Shown here piece after piece: positions 16,032-22,985 of a stretch of DNA of 37,657 nt. Source of the DNA: Bacillota bacterium (GTDB lineage: Bacteria; Bacillota; Limnochordia; Darwinibacteriales; Darwinibacteriaceae); NCBI GenBank assembly GCA_012518735.1, contig JAAYRO010000133.1, forward strand, positions 1 through 37,657, read 5' to 3'. The notes below the pieces were generated by a model that made no database searches, was not told where the DNA came from, and saw only the letters and a list, made by a program, of their open reading frames with translations. A program made the translations under genes and the position numbers. Position 1 is the stretch's first letter, and the number at the start of each line of letters is the position of its first letter.

Positions 16032-16223
16032 GCGACTTGGTGTTTGCGCATTGTTTTGCAGTGCGCAGCATAATAGGGAAGTTGGGCTCATTTTTGATTT
16101 GAGAAACCACGCGGTCCCGCCACTGTATCCAAGGAGCACCTTGTCATATCCACTCACAGGTTTAGGTTGTGGGGAAGGGATAAGAGTGTGATGAGTTGGG
16201 AGCCAGGAGACCTGCCAAGTTGC
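16032..16223 (+). promoter_or_regulatory. Cobalamin riboswitch aptamer upstream of btuFCD
   Basis: The bases between the minus-strand orphan and btuF contain an adenosylcobalamin-type aptamer. The B12 box AGCCAGGAGACCTGCC is at 16201-16216 and the conserved GTCCCGCCACTGT at 16114-16126. TAATAGGGAA (16071-16080) is the usual upstream element. The closing P1 helix is GCGACTTGG (16032-16040) with CCAAGTTGC (16215-16223), nine pairs including one G-U. Ligand binding is expected to switch the downstream gene set off. The nearest promoter is not clear; TATATT at 16011-16016 is a possible -10 box without a good -35. Confidence 0.95.
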
Positions 16224-16273
16224 GAGATTTAACCATCTTGCGCGGAAAAGGAGTGGTGATTTTTGTTGCTGTT

Positions 16274-16307
16274 TCCCCAGAGGATGGTCTGGGGATTTAT
16301 TATTTTT
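16274..16307 (+). terminator. Expression-platform terminator of the cobalamin riboswitch
   Basis: 8-bp stem TCCCCAGA / TCTGGGGA (16274-16281 / 16288-16295), loop GGATGG and the tail TTTATTATTTTT, ending just before the btuF ribosome binding site AAGGAG. An upstream ACCATC (16232-16237) is complementary to GATGGT (16283-16288) and could form the competing antiterminator. The switch therefore probably acts at the level of transcription. Confidence 0.88.
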
Positions 16308-16321
16308 AAGGAGTTGAGAAC

Positions 16322-17143
16322 GTGAGGAAATATTCAAGTATGCTTGCTGTTGCTGTCGTTGTGTTTTTTTTGAGTGTTAGTTTTGCTCAGGCAGCACCAG
16401 AGCGGATCGTTAGTCTAGTGCCGAGTATTACTGAGAATCTATTTGCTCTAGGGGTAGGAGATAAAGTAGTAGGGGTCACAACTTGGTGCAACTATCCGCT
16501 AGAAGCTGCCGAGCGAGTGGCAGTAGGTGATGCTTTCAATCTCAATTTAGAGGTTTTGCTGAGTTTAGAGCCAGATCTGGTTGTAGGCGATGACACATTA
16601 GTTCACAGTTATCTAGAGCAGTTGACTGAGCTGGGAATTCCTGTTTTTGCAGTGGCACCTACGAATTTACAGGAGGTAATGGATTCTCTCGTCAGTCTAG
16701 GTGAAGCAGTGGGCGCCGAAGAACAGGGAGAGAGACTAGCTGGGGAGATGGCTCATCGACTGGACAGCTTGTTGGCTTCTGTTCCAAGTGGGAAAAAGCC
16801 TCGGGTATTTGTTGAGATCTGGAATGAGCCCCTGTCTACTGTGGGACCAGGAAGTTTTATTGACGAATTGATTTCCCTAGCTGGTGGCGAAAACATCGCT
16901 GCAGATACAGGTAATCCGTGGCCCCAATTTAGTGAAGAGTTAGTCATAGCAAGAGATCCAGAGGTACTGATTCTCACCAATTTCAACAAAGACGATGTTT
17001 TGAATCGGACAGCATGGCAGGATCTTAGTGCAGTGAGATCGGGACGGATCTATGAAGTAAACTCTGACATTTATGTTCGAACCACCCCAAGACTGCTGGA
17101 TGCATTAGAAGAACTTATTGAGATATTTCATTCGATAGAGTAA
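16322..17143 (+). CDS. btuF: Cobalamin ABC transporter, substrate-binding protein
   Basis: A 273-aa extracytoplasmic binding protein of the class III (BtuF/FhuD) fold. It has a Sec signal peptide (residues 1-24, ending SFAQA-AP), then RIVSLVPSITENLFALG, the usual BtuF opening, and two lobes joined by a helix. Trp and Tyr residues expected near the corrin site occur in TTWCNYPLEA and NPWPQFSEEL. It delivers cobalamin to BtuC2D2. GTG 16322 follows AAGGAG. There is no lipobox cysteine at the cleavage site, unlike most Gram-positive binding proteins, so it would be released or held some other way. Specificity for cobalamin rather than haem or siderophore is inferred from the riboswitch directly upstream. 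Confidence 0.92.
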   Translation: MRKYSSMLAVAVVVFFLSVSFAQAAPERIVSLVPSITENLFALGVGDKVVGVTTWCNYPLEAAERVAVGDAFNLNLEVLLSLEPDLVVGDDTLVHSYLEQLTELGIPVFAVAPTNLQEVMDSLVSLGEAVGAEEQGERLAGEMAHRLDSLLASVPSGKKPRVFVEIWNEPLSTVGPGSFIDELISLAGGENIAADTGNPWPQFSEELVIARDPEVLILTNFNKDDVLNRTAWQDLSAVRSGRIYEVNSDIYVRTTPRLLDALEELIEIFHSIE

Positions 17144-18174
17144 TGAAAAGACCCATTTATCGTACAACAGGCATGATCATATTGGTGATCGTGGTGGCCT
17201 TAGCGGCTACCACGATCGGGACCGTTGCAGTTCCGGCAAAAAGCGTGTTAAAGATGCTGGCCTACAAGATTCCCGGCTTCTCTCAGCGGATTGAGCCCGA
17301 TTGGACTAAAGCTCAAGAAGTGATCGTTCTCCAGATTCGACTTCCCCGGGTCTTACTGGCGATTCTTGTAGGGGGAGGACTAAGTATAGCGGGTGTCCTA
17401 TTTCAGGGGATCTTACGGAATCCTTTAGCAGACCCATATATTATTGGGGTATCTTCAGGAGCATCGCTTGGAGCTACCTTGGCTTTGTTATTCTTTATTC
17501 CCATGGGGTGGGGGGGCTTTTCTATACTGCCGTTGTTCGCTTTTACTGGAGCCATTTTGGCCACGTTTGTTGTCTATCGGGTTGGGATGGTTCGAGGACG
17601 TCTACATCCTACGAACTTGATCTTGGCAGGTGTGGCAGTTGCTGCTTTACTCACAGCTTTTGTATCGTTCTTGATGGTCCTTCGCATTCAAAACATCCAA
17701 GATGTCTATTTATGGTTGATGGGGAGCTTATCAGGACGCGGTTGGAAGCACCTTGCTATCGCCGCTCCTTATATTCTTGTAGGAATCGGAGCAGCGGTTT
17801 GGTTAGCTCGGGATCTAAACGTTTATCTGTTGGGGGAGGAGACTGCTCACAGCCTTGGTATTGGCGTTCAAAAATTGCAGAGACAGGTGCTGATTGTCGG
17901 CTCCCTAATTGCTGCCGCGTGTGTTTCTGTTACAGGAGTTATTGGTTTTGTAGGACTTATGGTTCCCCATGCTGTGAGGCTTGTAGTGGGGCCAGAGCAC
18001 CGCAGATTAACGATTGTCTCGTTCTTTTCCGGGGCCATATTCCTGCTTGTTGCCGATACGTTAGCTCGAACGCTCTTTTCTCCTATTGAGCTTCCTGTTG
18101 GGATTATTACGGCATTAGCAGGAGGACCATTTTTTATTTATCTAATGAAGCGGGGTTCGGGAAGTTATGGCTGA
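17143..18174 (+). CDS. btuC: Cobalamin ABC transporter, permease
   Basis: A 343-aa FecCD/BtuC-type permease with about ten membrane helices. Family signatures are [20 protein letters not shown] (as [16 protein letters not shown]), [21 protein letters not shown] and [21 protein letters not shown]; the last is the cytoplasmic L-loop region that contacts BtuD. The start ATG overlaps the btuF stop in TAATG, so translation is coupled. It forms a dimer in the cytoplasmic membrane and moves cobalamin inward. Confidence 0.95.
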   Translation: MKRPIYRTTGMIILVIVVALAATTIGTVAVPAKSVLKMLAYKIPGFSQRIEPDWTKAQEVIVLQIRLPRVLLAILVGGGLSIAGVLFQGILRNPLADPYIIGVSSGASLGATLALLFFIPMGWGGFSILPLFAFTGAILATFVVYRVGMVRGRLHPTNLILAGVAVAALLTAFVSFLMVLRIQNIQDVYLWLMGSLSGRGWKHLAIAAPYILVGIGAAVWLARDLNVYLLGEETAHSLGIGVQKLQRQVLIVGSLIAAACVSVTGVIGFVGLMVPHAVRLVVGPEHRRLTIVSFFSGAIFLLVADTLARTLFSPIELPVGIITALAGGPFFIYLMKRGSGSYG

Positions 18175-18931
18175 GATTCGTTTTGACAAAGTAAGTTTCT
18201 CATATGGTGATCAGCCAGTTCTAGATGATATCACTTTTCACTTGGTACCAGGCACCTTTTATGGAATTGTTGGTCCCAATGGTGCTGGGAAATCTACACT
18301 TCTCAAACTCATGGATCGATTTCTTCTTCCGGAAAAAGGTTCGATTTATTTGGATAATAGGCCTTTAAGCCAATACTCACTTAAGGAATTAGCAAGAAAT
18401 ATTGCCTTAATTCCTCAGACGCCAGAGTATTATCCTTTTACCGCTAGAGAAGTTGTCATGTTGGGGCGTTTCCCTTTTGGTCACCGCTTTCAGAGTCCCA
18501 GCAGTGAAGATCAAAGGATTGTGGAACAAGCTATGATGTCAGCCGGTGTTTTGGAATTGGCTGATCGGCCAGTTAGCCAACTTAGTGGTGGTGAACGACA
18601 GCGAGTGACACTGGCCCGAGCAATTGCCCAGCGGACTAATGTCTTGCTGCTGGATGAACCTACGAACCATCTTGATATAGAACATCAAATCCTTATCTGC
18701 CAATTGCTTCGGGAGAAATCGCACCAAGGAGCTCTTTGCATTGGAGTACTCCATGATTTAAACCTCGTATCTGCTTTTTGCGATGTGGTTCTAGTACTTT
18801 CCAGGGGGAGGTTAGTGAAAAGGGGAACTCCCAGTGAAGTATTTACTCCTAAGCTTATTGAAGACGTGTACGGCATACGAGTGCCTAAGCTTACACACCC
18901 TGAAACTGGACGTCCAATTATTGTGCCATAA
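18167..18931 (+). CDS. btuD: Cobalamin ABC transporter, ATP-binding protein
   Basis: A 254-aa ABC ATPase that powers BtuC. Walker A is GPNGAGKSTLLK, the signature is LSGGERQRVTLARA and Walker B is VLLLDEPTNHLDIEH, with the switch His in GVLHDLNL. ATG 18167 lies inside the btuC 3' end (8-bp overlap). The C-terminal part (FTPKLIEDVYGIRV) is that of iron-complex/B12 importers. No terminator follows, so readthrough into htrA 56 bases on is possible. Confidence 0.95.
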   Translation: MAEIRFDKVSFSYGDQPVLDDITFHLVPGTFYGIVGPNGAGKSTLLKLMDRFLLPEKGSIYLDNRPLSQYSLKELARNIALIPQTPEYYPFTAREVVMLGRFPFGHRFQSPSSEDQRIVEQAMMSAGVLELADRPVSQLSGGERQRVTLARAIAQRTNVLLLDEPTNHLDIEHQILICQLLREKSHQGALCIGVLHDLNLVSAFCDVVLVLSRGRLVKRGTPSEVFTPKLIEDVYGIRVPKLTHPETGRPIIVP

Positions 18932-18987
18932 AACTCGTTTCGCTGGACATACTACAGATACATCGCAATAGGACAGGGGGATGTATC

Positions 18988-20052
18988 GTGAAAACACGTG
19001 GGATACTAGTTGGTGCGCTGGTTTTCATTGTTTTAATAATGGCCTGGGTCATGTTTAGTCCGAGCGACACACCTATGGATGACAGCGCGGTAGAATCTAA
19101 GGAACCGCAGGGAAATTGGAGCGAACCGGCAGTACAAGTAGTGGAAAGAGTTGGACCGGCTGTTGTAAAGATCGAGACGATGCGGGAGGTTGTAGTGGAT
19201 CAGTTCTTCTTTCAGCAGCTTCAACGGCAGCAGGGTGTAGGCTCTGGCGTAATTTACAGGGAAGACGGGTATGTTCTCACCAATAACCATGTAGTGGAAG
19301 GTTCGGAACAAATCTCTGTACGACTTCCCGATGGTCGTAGTCTTGCTGGGAACGTTGTGGGGCGGGATTCGTTGACTGATTTGGCTGTGGTGAAGGTGGA
19401 AGCTACTGGGCTTCCAACAGCTAAAATGGGTAACTCAGACGATCTGAGAGTTGGGCAGATGGTTATTGCAATCGGTAATCCTTTAGGACAAGATAATACG
19501 GTGACAACAGGTGTTATCAGTGCAGTGAACCGTGATCTGTTGGTAGATGCCAAAGAAAACCGTTATTTAGAGTCAATGATTCAAACCGATGCTGCCATTA
19601 ATCCAGGGAATTCTGGCGGTCCTCTTTTAAACCAAAGTGGACAGGTAATAGGGATTACCACGGCCATTATTGAGCAGGCCCAGGGAATAGGGTTTGCTAT
19701 TCCGGCTACAACAGCTAAGCTCATTGCGGATCAAATAATTGAGAAAGGCAAACCGCTCCGTTTAGGAGTCTTGGGCGGTTCGTTGACACCCGCGTTAGCA
19801 AAGAGTATTCAGGAACAGACAGGAATAAAATTGGCTGTTGAGCGGGGAGCATTTCTAACCCGTGTTATGCCTGACACACCAGCGCAGGCTGCAGGGCTGG
19901 CTCAGGGTGATATTGTCACTGCCGTAAATGGTGAGGAAATCGCGGGGATTAGAGAGCTTAGAGATGCAGTCCAGAAAGCGGGCTTTGGAGGAAGTCTCGC
20001 CTTAACTTACTACAGAGGTTCGGAGCAAATGCAGACAAAAGTTCAGCTGTAG
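18988..20052 (+). CDS. htrA: HtrA/DegP-type membrane-anchored serine protease (S1C) with PDZ domain
   Basis: Envelope quality-control protease of 354 aa. An N-terminal membrane anchor (about residues 5-23) is followed by a trypsin-like domain with the triad H101 (TNNHVVEG), D131 (LTDLAVVKV) and S209 (GNSGGPLL), then one PDZ domain (about 260-350; VMPDTPAQAAGLAQGDIVTAVNG). The sensor loop before the PDZ is short. GTG 18988 is chosen for the GGGGG site upstream; ATG 18981 is out of frame. The next genes, a CxxH/CxxC protein and rlmH, reproduce the order found at the B. subtilis yyxA (htrC) locus. It is closed by a strong terminator. No CssR box was recognised. Confidence 0.95.
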   Translation: MKTRGILVGALVFIVLIMAWVMFSPSDTPMDDSAVESKEPQGNWSEPAVQVVERVGPAVVKIETMREVVVDQFFFQQLQRQQGVGSGVIYREDGYVLTNNHVVEGSEQISVRLPDGRSLAGNVVGRDSLTDLAVVKVEATGLPTAKMGNSDDLRVGQMVIAIGNPLGQDNTVTTGVISAVNRDLLVDAKENRYLESMIQTDAAINPGNSGGPLLNQSGQVIGITTAIIEQAQGIGFAIPATTAKLIADQIIEKGKPLRLGVLGGSLTPALAKSIQEQTGIKLAVERGAFLTRVMPDTPAQAAGLAQGDIVTAVNGEEIAGIRELRDAVQKAGFGGSLALTYYRGSEQMQTKVQL

Positions 20053-20082
20053 AGCAGGCTGCAGGCCTGCTTCTTTTTTTTT
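20053..20082 (+). terminator. Intrinsic terminator after htrA
   Basis: 7-bp stem AGCAGGC / GCCTGCT (20053-20059 / 20065-20071) with loop TGCAG, followed by a long T tract to 20082. Confidence 0.93.
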
Positions 20083-20090
20083 GTCTCTTA

Positions 20091-20119
20091 TTGTGTTATG
20101 ATACAGTTGTCACTATATT
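20091..20119 (+). promoter_or_regulatory. Possible promoter of the CxxH/CxxC-rlmH transcript
   Basis: TTGTGT (20091-20096), a 17-bp spacer and TATATT (20114-20119). An alternative extended -10, TGTTATGAT, lies at 20094-20102. One of these probably drives the next two genes, since a terminator lies immediately upstream. Confidence 0.45.
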
Positions 20120-20140
20120 GGAGGCGGGAGAGTAGCTGTT

Positions 20141-20308
20141 ATGTATGTTGTCTGTAGGGAACATCTAGAACAAGCGATTGATGAGTTTGTGGACGTCTAT
20201 GAGATGCCGCCTGATCTCTATGAACTAGAACAGGTGTCAGTAACTGATTGGACTGCCCCGTCTCACTGTACTTTTTGTGATAAGCCTCCTAAGTATTTAG
20301 TGGTGTGA
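20141..20308 (+). CDS. CxxH/CxxC protein (small conserved Bacillota protein)
   Basis: A 55-aa gene. It opens MYVVCREHLEQAIDEF, giving a CxxH motif (C5, H8), and ends HCTFCDKPPKYLVV, giving a CxxC motif (C43, C46). The centre is acidic. The pair of motifs would bind one zinc ion. This matches the small Bacillota family named for these two motifs, which is typically encoded between an HtrA protease and rlmH, exactly as here. The ribosome binding site GGAGGCGGGAG lies upstream but 9-20 bases away. Function is unknown; conserved synteny hints at a ribosome- or translation-related role. Confidence 0.88.
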   Translation: MYVVCREHLEQAIDEFVDVYEMPPDLYELEQVSVTDWTAPSHCTFCDKPPKYLVV

Positions 20309-20331
20309 TCTTTGATTAAGGCGGGGATGTT

Positions 20332-20811
20332 TTGAACGTACGAATCATTGCAGTCGGTAGGCTTAAAGAGAGGTTCTTGACGGAAGGAATCAAGGAATAC
20401 AGCAAGCGTATAGCAAGATACGGCCGGTTAGTCATAGTTGAACTAAAAGAGGAATCATTTAAAGAACCTTTATCTTCTAGAGAGCGGGAACTCATAATGT
20501 TTAGGGAAGGAGAACGAATTCTAAACCAATTAGGTACCCGTTCTTTTGTTTGTGTTCTGGATCGAACAGGAGATCAAATGTCTTCTCAAGACCTTGCGGA
20601 TAAGATGAGTAAACTGGCAGTAAGTGGCGTAAGTCAAATGGACTTCGTGATTGGTGGCTCATTAGGTTTGGATCAACGTGTCCTCGATCGGGCTGATTCA
20701 GTGCTGTCGTTCTCTGAGTTTACTTTTCCTCACCAATTGATGCGTCTAATCCTAGTGGAGCAGGTGTATCGGGCTATGACCATTATTAGAGGTGAGCGCT
20801 ATCACAAGTAG
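20332..20811 (+). CDS. rlmH: 23S rRNA (pseudouridine1915-N3)-methyltransferase
   Basis: A SPOUT-class enzyme of 159 aa that methylates pseudouridine 1915 in helix 69 of 23S rRNA on assembled 70S ribosomes, as a homodimer. Signatures are the opening NVRIIAVGRLKERF, FVCVLDRTGDQMSS, FVIGGSLGLDQRVL (the SAM-binding knot) and the C-terminal EQVYRAMTIIRGERYHK. The start is TTG 20332 with GGCGGGG upstream. It follows the CxxH/CxxC gene by 23 bases. Confidence 0.97.
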   Translation: MNVRIIAVGRLKERFLTEGIKEYSKRIARYGRLVIVELKEESFKEPLSSRERELIMFREGERILNQLGTRSFVCVLDRTGDQMSSQDLADKMSKLAVSGVSQMDFVIGGSLGLDQRVLDRADSVLSFSEFTFPHQLMRLILVEQVYRAMTIIRGERYHK

Positions 20812-20927
20812 AGAACATATACGGAACATTCAAGGCAGGGTGAGTGCCACCATAGATACGGCAGGAATTGCTTGTCTCTATGACGAAAAATAAAAACTAA
20901 CGAAATAGCAAATGGAGGTGACCCAGT

Positions 20928-21575
20928 TTGCGCTGGAAAAAGATATCGGACGCAGTGATTAGGCGTCTTCCTTTGTATTTGCGAGTGTTGGATGAGCTGT
21001 CTGCTGACCCAGAGACGGAATTAATTTCTTCGCAAGACTTGGGATTTCGGGCAGGTGTTAGTCCTGCGTTAGTTCGGAAAGACTTAGCCTGGTTTGGAGA
21101 GTTTGGCAAACAGGGTGTTGGCTACGAAGTGGCATTTTTACGGGATGAACTTCGTAGGATTCTGAATCTAGATTCAGAGTTGAAGGTAGCTTTGGTTGGG
21201 GTAGGTAGTTTGGGTGTAGCTCTAACTCGCTATAACATAAAACGGTATCAGGAAGATAACAGCTTTAATCTCAGACTTGCTGCATTGTTTGACAGCGATC
21301 CGAAGAAAATAGGTATACAGATAGAAGGGATCCCCGTATTCTCTATTGATCAGATTGGGGAGAAGACAGAAGAGTTAGGTCTGCAGATGGCTATTATTAC
21401 AGTCCCTTTTGAAAGTGCCCAAATTATTACAGATATGTTAGTTAATGCAGGCGTTCGAGCGATTCTGAATTTCGCTCCTACAAAACTTGTGGTGCCAGAA
21501 GGAGTTCATGTGGCTAATGCAGATCTTTCCTTAGAATTACAGCGTTTAGCTTACTACTTGCAGGACGAAGAATAA
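20928..21575 (+). CDS. rex: Redox-sensing transcriptional repressor Rex
   Basis: A 215-aa homodimeric repressor that binds DNA when NAD+ is high and is released by NADH; it controls fermentation and anaerobic respiration genes. The N-terminal winged helix (about 1-80) contains SSQDLGFRAGVSPALVRKDLAWFGEFG with the family's typical RKDL and GEFGKQGVGY. The Rossmann domain starts VALVGVGSLGVALTRY. The start is TTG 20928, with GGAGGTGA about eight bases upstream. It is followed directly by lpd and fhs on the same strand, and these could be co-regulated. I found no clear TTGTGAA-type Rex box in front of it, so autoregulation is not supported here. Confidence 0.96.
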   Translation: MRWKKISDAVIRRLPLYLRVLDELSADPETELISSQDLGFRAGVSPALVRKDLAWFGEFGKQGVGYEVAFLRDELRRILNLDSELKVALVGVGSLGVALTRYNIKRYQEDNSFNLRLAALFDSDPKKIGIQIEGIPVFSIDQIGEKTEELGLQMAIITVPFESAQIITDMLVNAGVRAILNFAPTKLVVPEGVHVANADLSLELQRLAYYLQDEE

Positions 21576-21598
21576 GCATACACATGAGGAGGAAATAC

Positions 21599-22963
21599 AT
21601 GGCTGAGCAGGTTGATCTACTTGTAATCGGCGGAGGCCCAGCGGGATACGCTGGTGCTATTCGAGGGCGGCAGTTAGGGCAGCGAGTAGTTGTAGTGGAG
21701 AAGGATTCACTAGGCGGTACCTGTCTTAATCGCGGGTGTATACCAACGAAATCTTTTCTGGAGAGTGCGGCTCTGTATCGCAGTTTAAAACGTTTCTCAG
21801 AACATGGGATTTCAGTTGCAGAACCTCGATTGGACTTTACCCAGGTAGTACAGAAGAAAAGGCAGGTAGTGGAGGGCCTAGTAGGTGGTTTGGATTTTCT
21901 CTTAAGTCGCAAAGAAATAGAGATTGTTAACGGTGAAGCCCAGTTCGTTTCGATAAATGAGGTGCAAGTTCAGGATCGGCTTTTCGCTCCCCAGAGGATT
22001 TTGGTTTGTACAGGAACCGAAGCAGTGAAGCTGCCGGGATTAGAGCCTGATGGTCGTTTGGTAGTAAACAGTGATCAAATTCTTGAACGCTCTGAACTAC
22101 CAGAATCGCTGCTAATTGTAGGTGGTGGAGTGATCGGGTGTGAATTTGCCACTGTTTTTGCCTCCTATGGTGTTGATGTAACCATTGTGGAGTTAACTAA
22201 TCGCTTATTACCGACAGAAGATGCAGAAATAAGCAAGACTCTGCTTCGAGAGTTTAAGAAACGGAAGATTAGAGTTCTGACAGGTGCATCCGTTAAGGGG
22301 TTAAAGAGAGATAGCAGTGAAGTTCATGTACAGATTGAAATAGGAAATCGTATTCAGGATCTGACCGTAGATAGAGTACTTGTATCGGTAGGCCGCCGTC
22401 CCATTGTTCCACACGGATTTCCGGGGCAGATAGATAACAGAGGGTATATTGTTGTAGATTCTACATTTAAAACATCTGTAGATCATATCTTTGCCGCGGG
22501 TGATGTCATCGGTGGACTCCAATTAGCCCATCTTGCATTCGAAGAAGGAATGGCTGCCTGCAGCTTTGCCTTTGGCGAAGAAAGCAAGTCGAGTTGGTAT
22601 GTACCACGGTGTGTCTACACTCAGCCTGAAATTGGGGCTGTAGGTCTTTCAGAAGAGGAAGCGGTGGAGCAATACGGACAAGTCCAGGTGGGTCGATATT
22701 CCCTTAAAGGAAACGGTAAAGCTGTCATTCTTAACGATAATGCAGGTTTCTGCAAAATCATTGCGACAGATGATGGCATTGTTCGAGGTGTGCACATGAT
22801 TGGTCCCCATGCAACAGAGTTGATTGCTGGAGCAGCTGTAGTACTGCAGCAGAATATGAAACTTAAGGATTGGGCAGATGTTGTTTACCCCCATCCTACT
22901 GTGGCAGAATCGATTAAGGAGACGGTGTGGAGCGCACTAGGCAGAGGACTGCATTCTATTTAG
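21599..22963 (+). CDS. lpdA: Dihydrolipoamide dehydrogenase (FAD-dependent disulfide oxidoreductase)
   Basis: A 454-aa class I flavin disulfide reductase. The FAD loop is GGGPAGYAGAIRG, the redox-active pair is C42/C47 in GGTCLNRGCIPTKS, and the NAD loop is VGGGVIGCEFA. The FAD/helix motif is HIFAAGDVIGG, and the C-terminal His-Glu pair is in HPTVAESIKE. These all fit E3 rather than a mercuric or CoA-disulfide reductase. ATG 21599 follows GAGGAGG; the in-frame upstream ATG lies inside that site. No E2, lipoyl protein, or glycine-cleavage genes are adjacent. Between rex and fhs its likely job is the L protein of glycine cleavage feeding C1 units, but a 2-oxoacid dehydrogenase elsewhere is equally possible. 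Confidence 0.92.
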   Translation: MAEQVDLLVIGGGPAGYAGAIRGRQLGQRVVVVEKDSLGGTCLNRGCIPTKSFLESAALYRSLKRFSEHGISVAEPRLDFTQVVQKKRQVVEGLVGGLDFLLSRKEIEIVNGEAQFVSINEVQVQDRLFAPQRILVCTGTEAVKLPGLEPDGRLVVNSDQILERSELPESLLIVGGGVIGCEFATVFASYGVDVTIVELTNRLLPTEDAEISKTLLREFKKRKIRVLTGASVKGLKRDSSEVHVQIEIGNRIQDLTVDRVLVSVGRRPIVPHGFPGQIDNRGYIVVDSTFKTSVDHIFAAGDVIGGLQLAHLAFEEGMAACSFAFGEESKSSWYVPRCVYTQPEIGAVGLSEEEAVEQYGQVQVGRYSLKGNGKAVILNDNAGFCKIIATDDGIVRGVHMIGPHATELIAGAAVVLQQNMKLKDWADVVYPHPTVAESIKETVWSALGRGLHSI

Positions 22964-22985
22964 TTATATTAGGGAGGATATTTCT

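Noticed and set aside
15993..16337. 114-aa minus-strand frame over the cobalamin riboswitch
   Set aside because: The same bases are fully explained by the aptamer and terminator on the plus strand, and the peptide has no family features.
17508..18089. 193-aa plus-strand frame overlapping btuC
   Set aside because: An alternative frame of the permease gene, rich in Cys, Ser and Arg, with no start signal.
20812..20927. Rex operator in front of rex
   Set aside because: No TTGTGAA-type palindrome is visible; only a poor TTGCTT/TAAAAA promoter-like pair.
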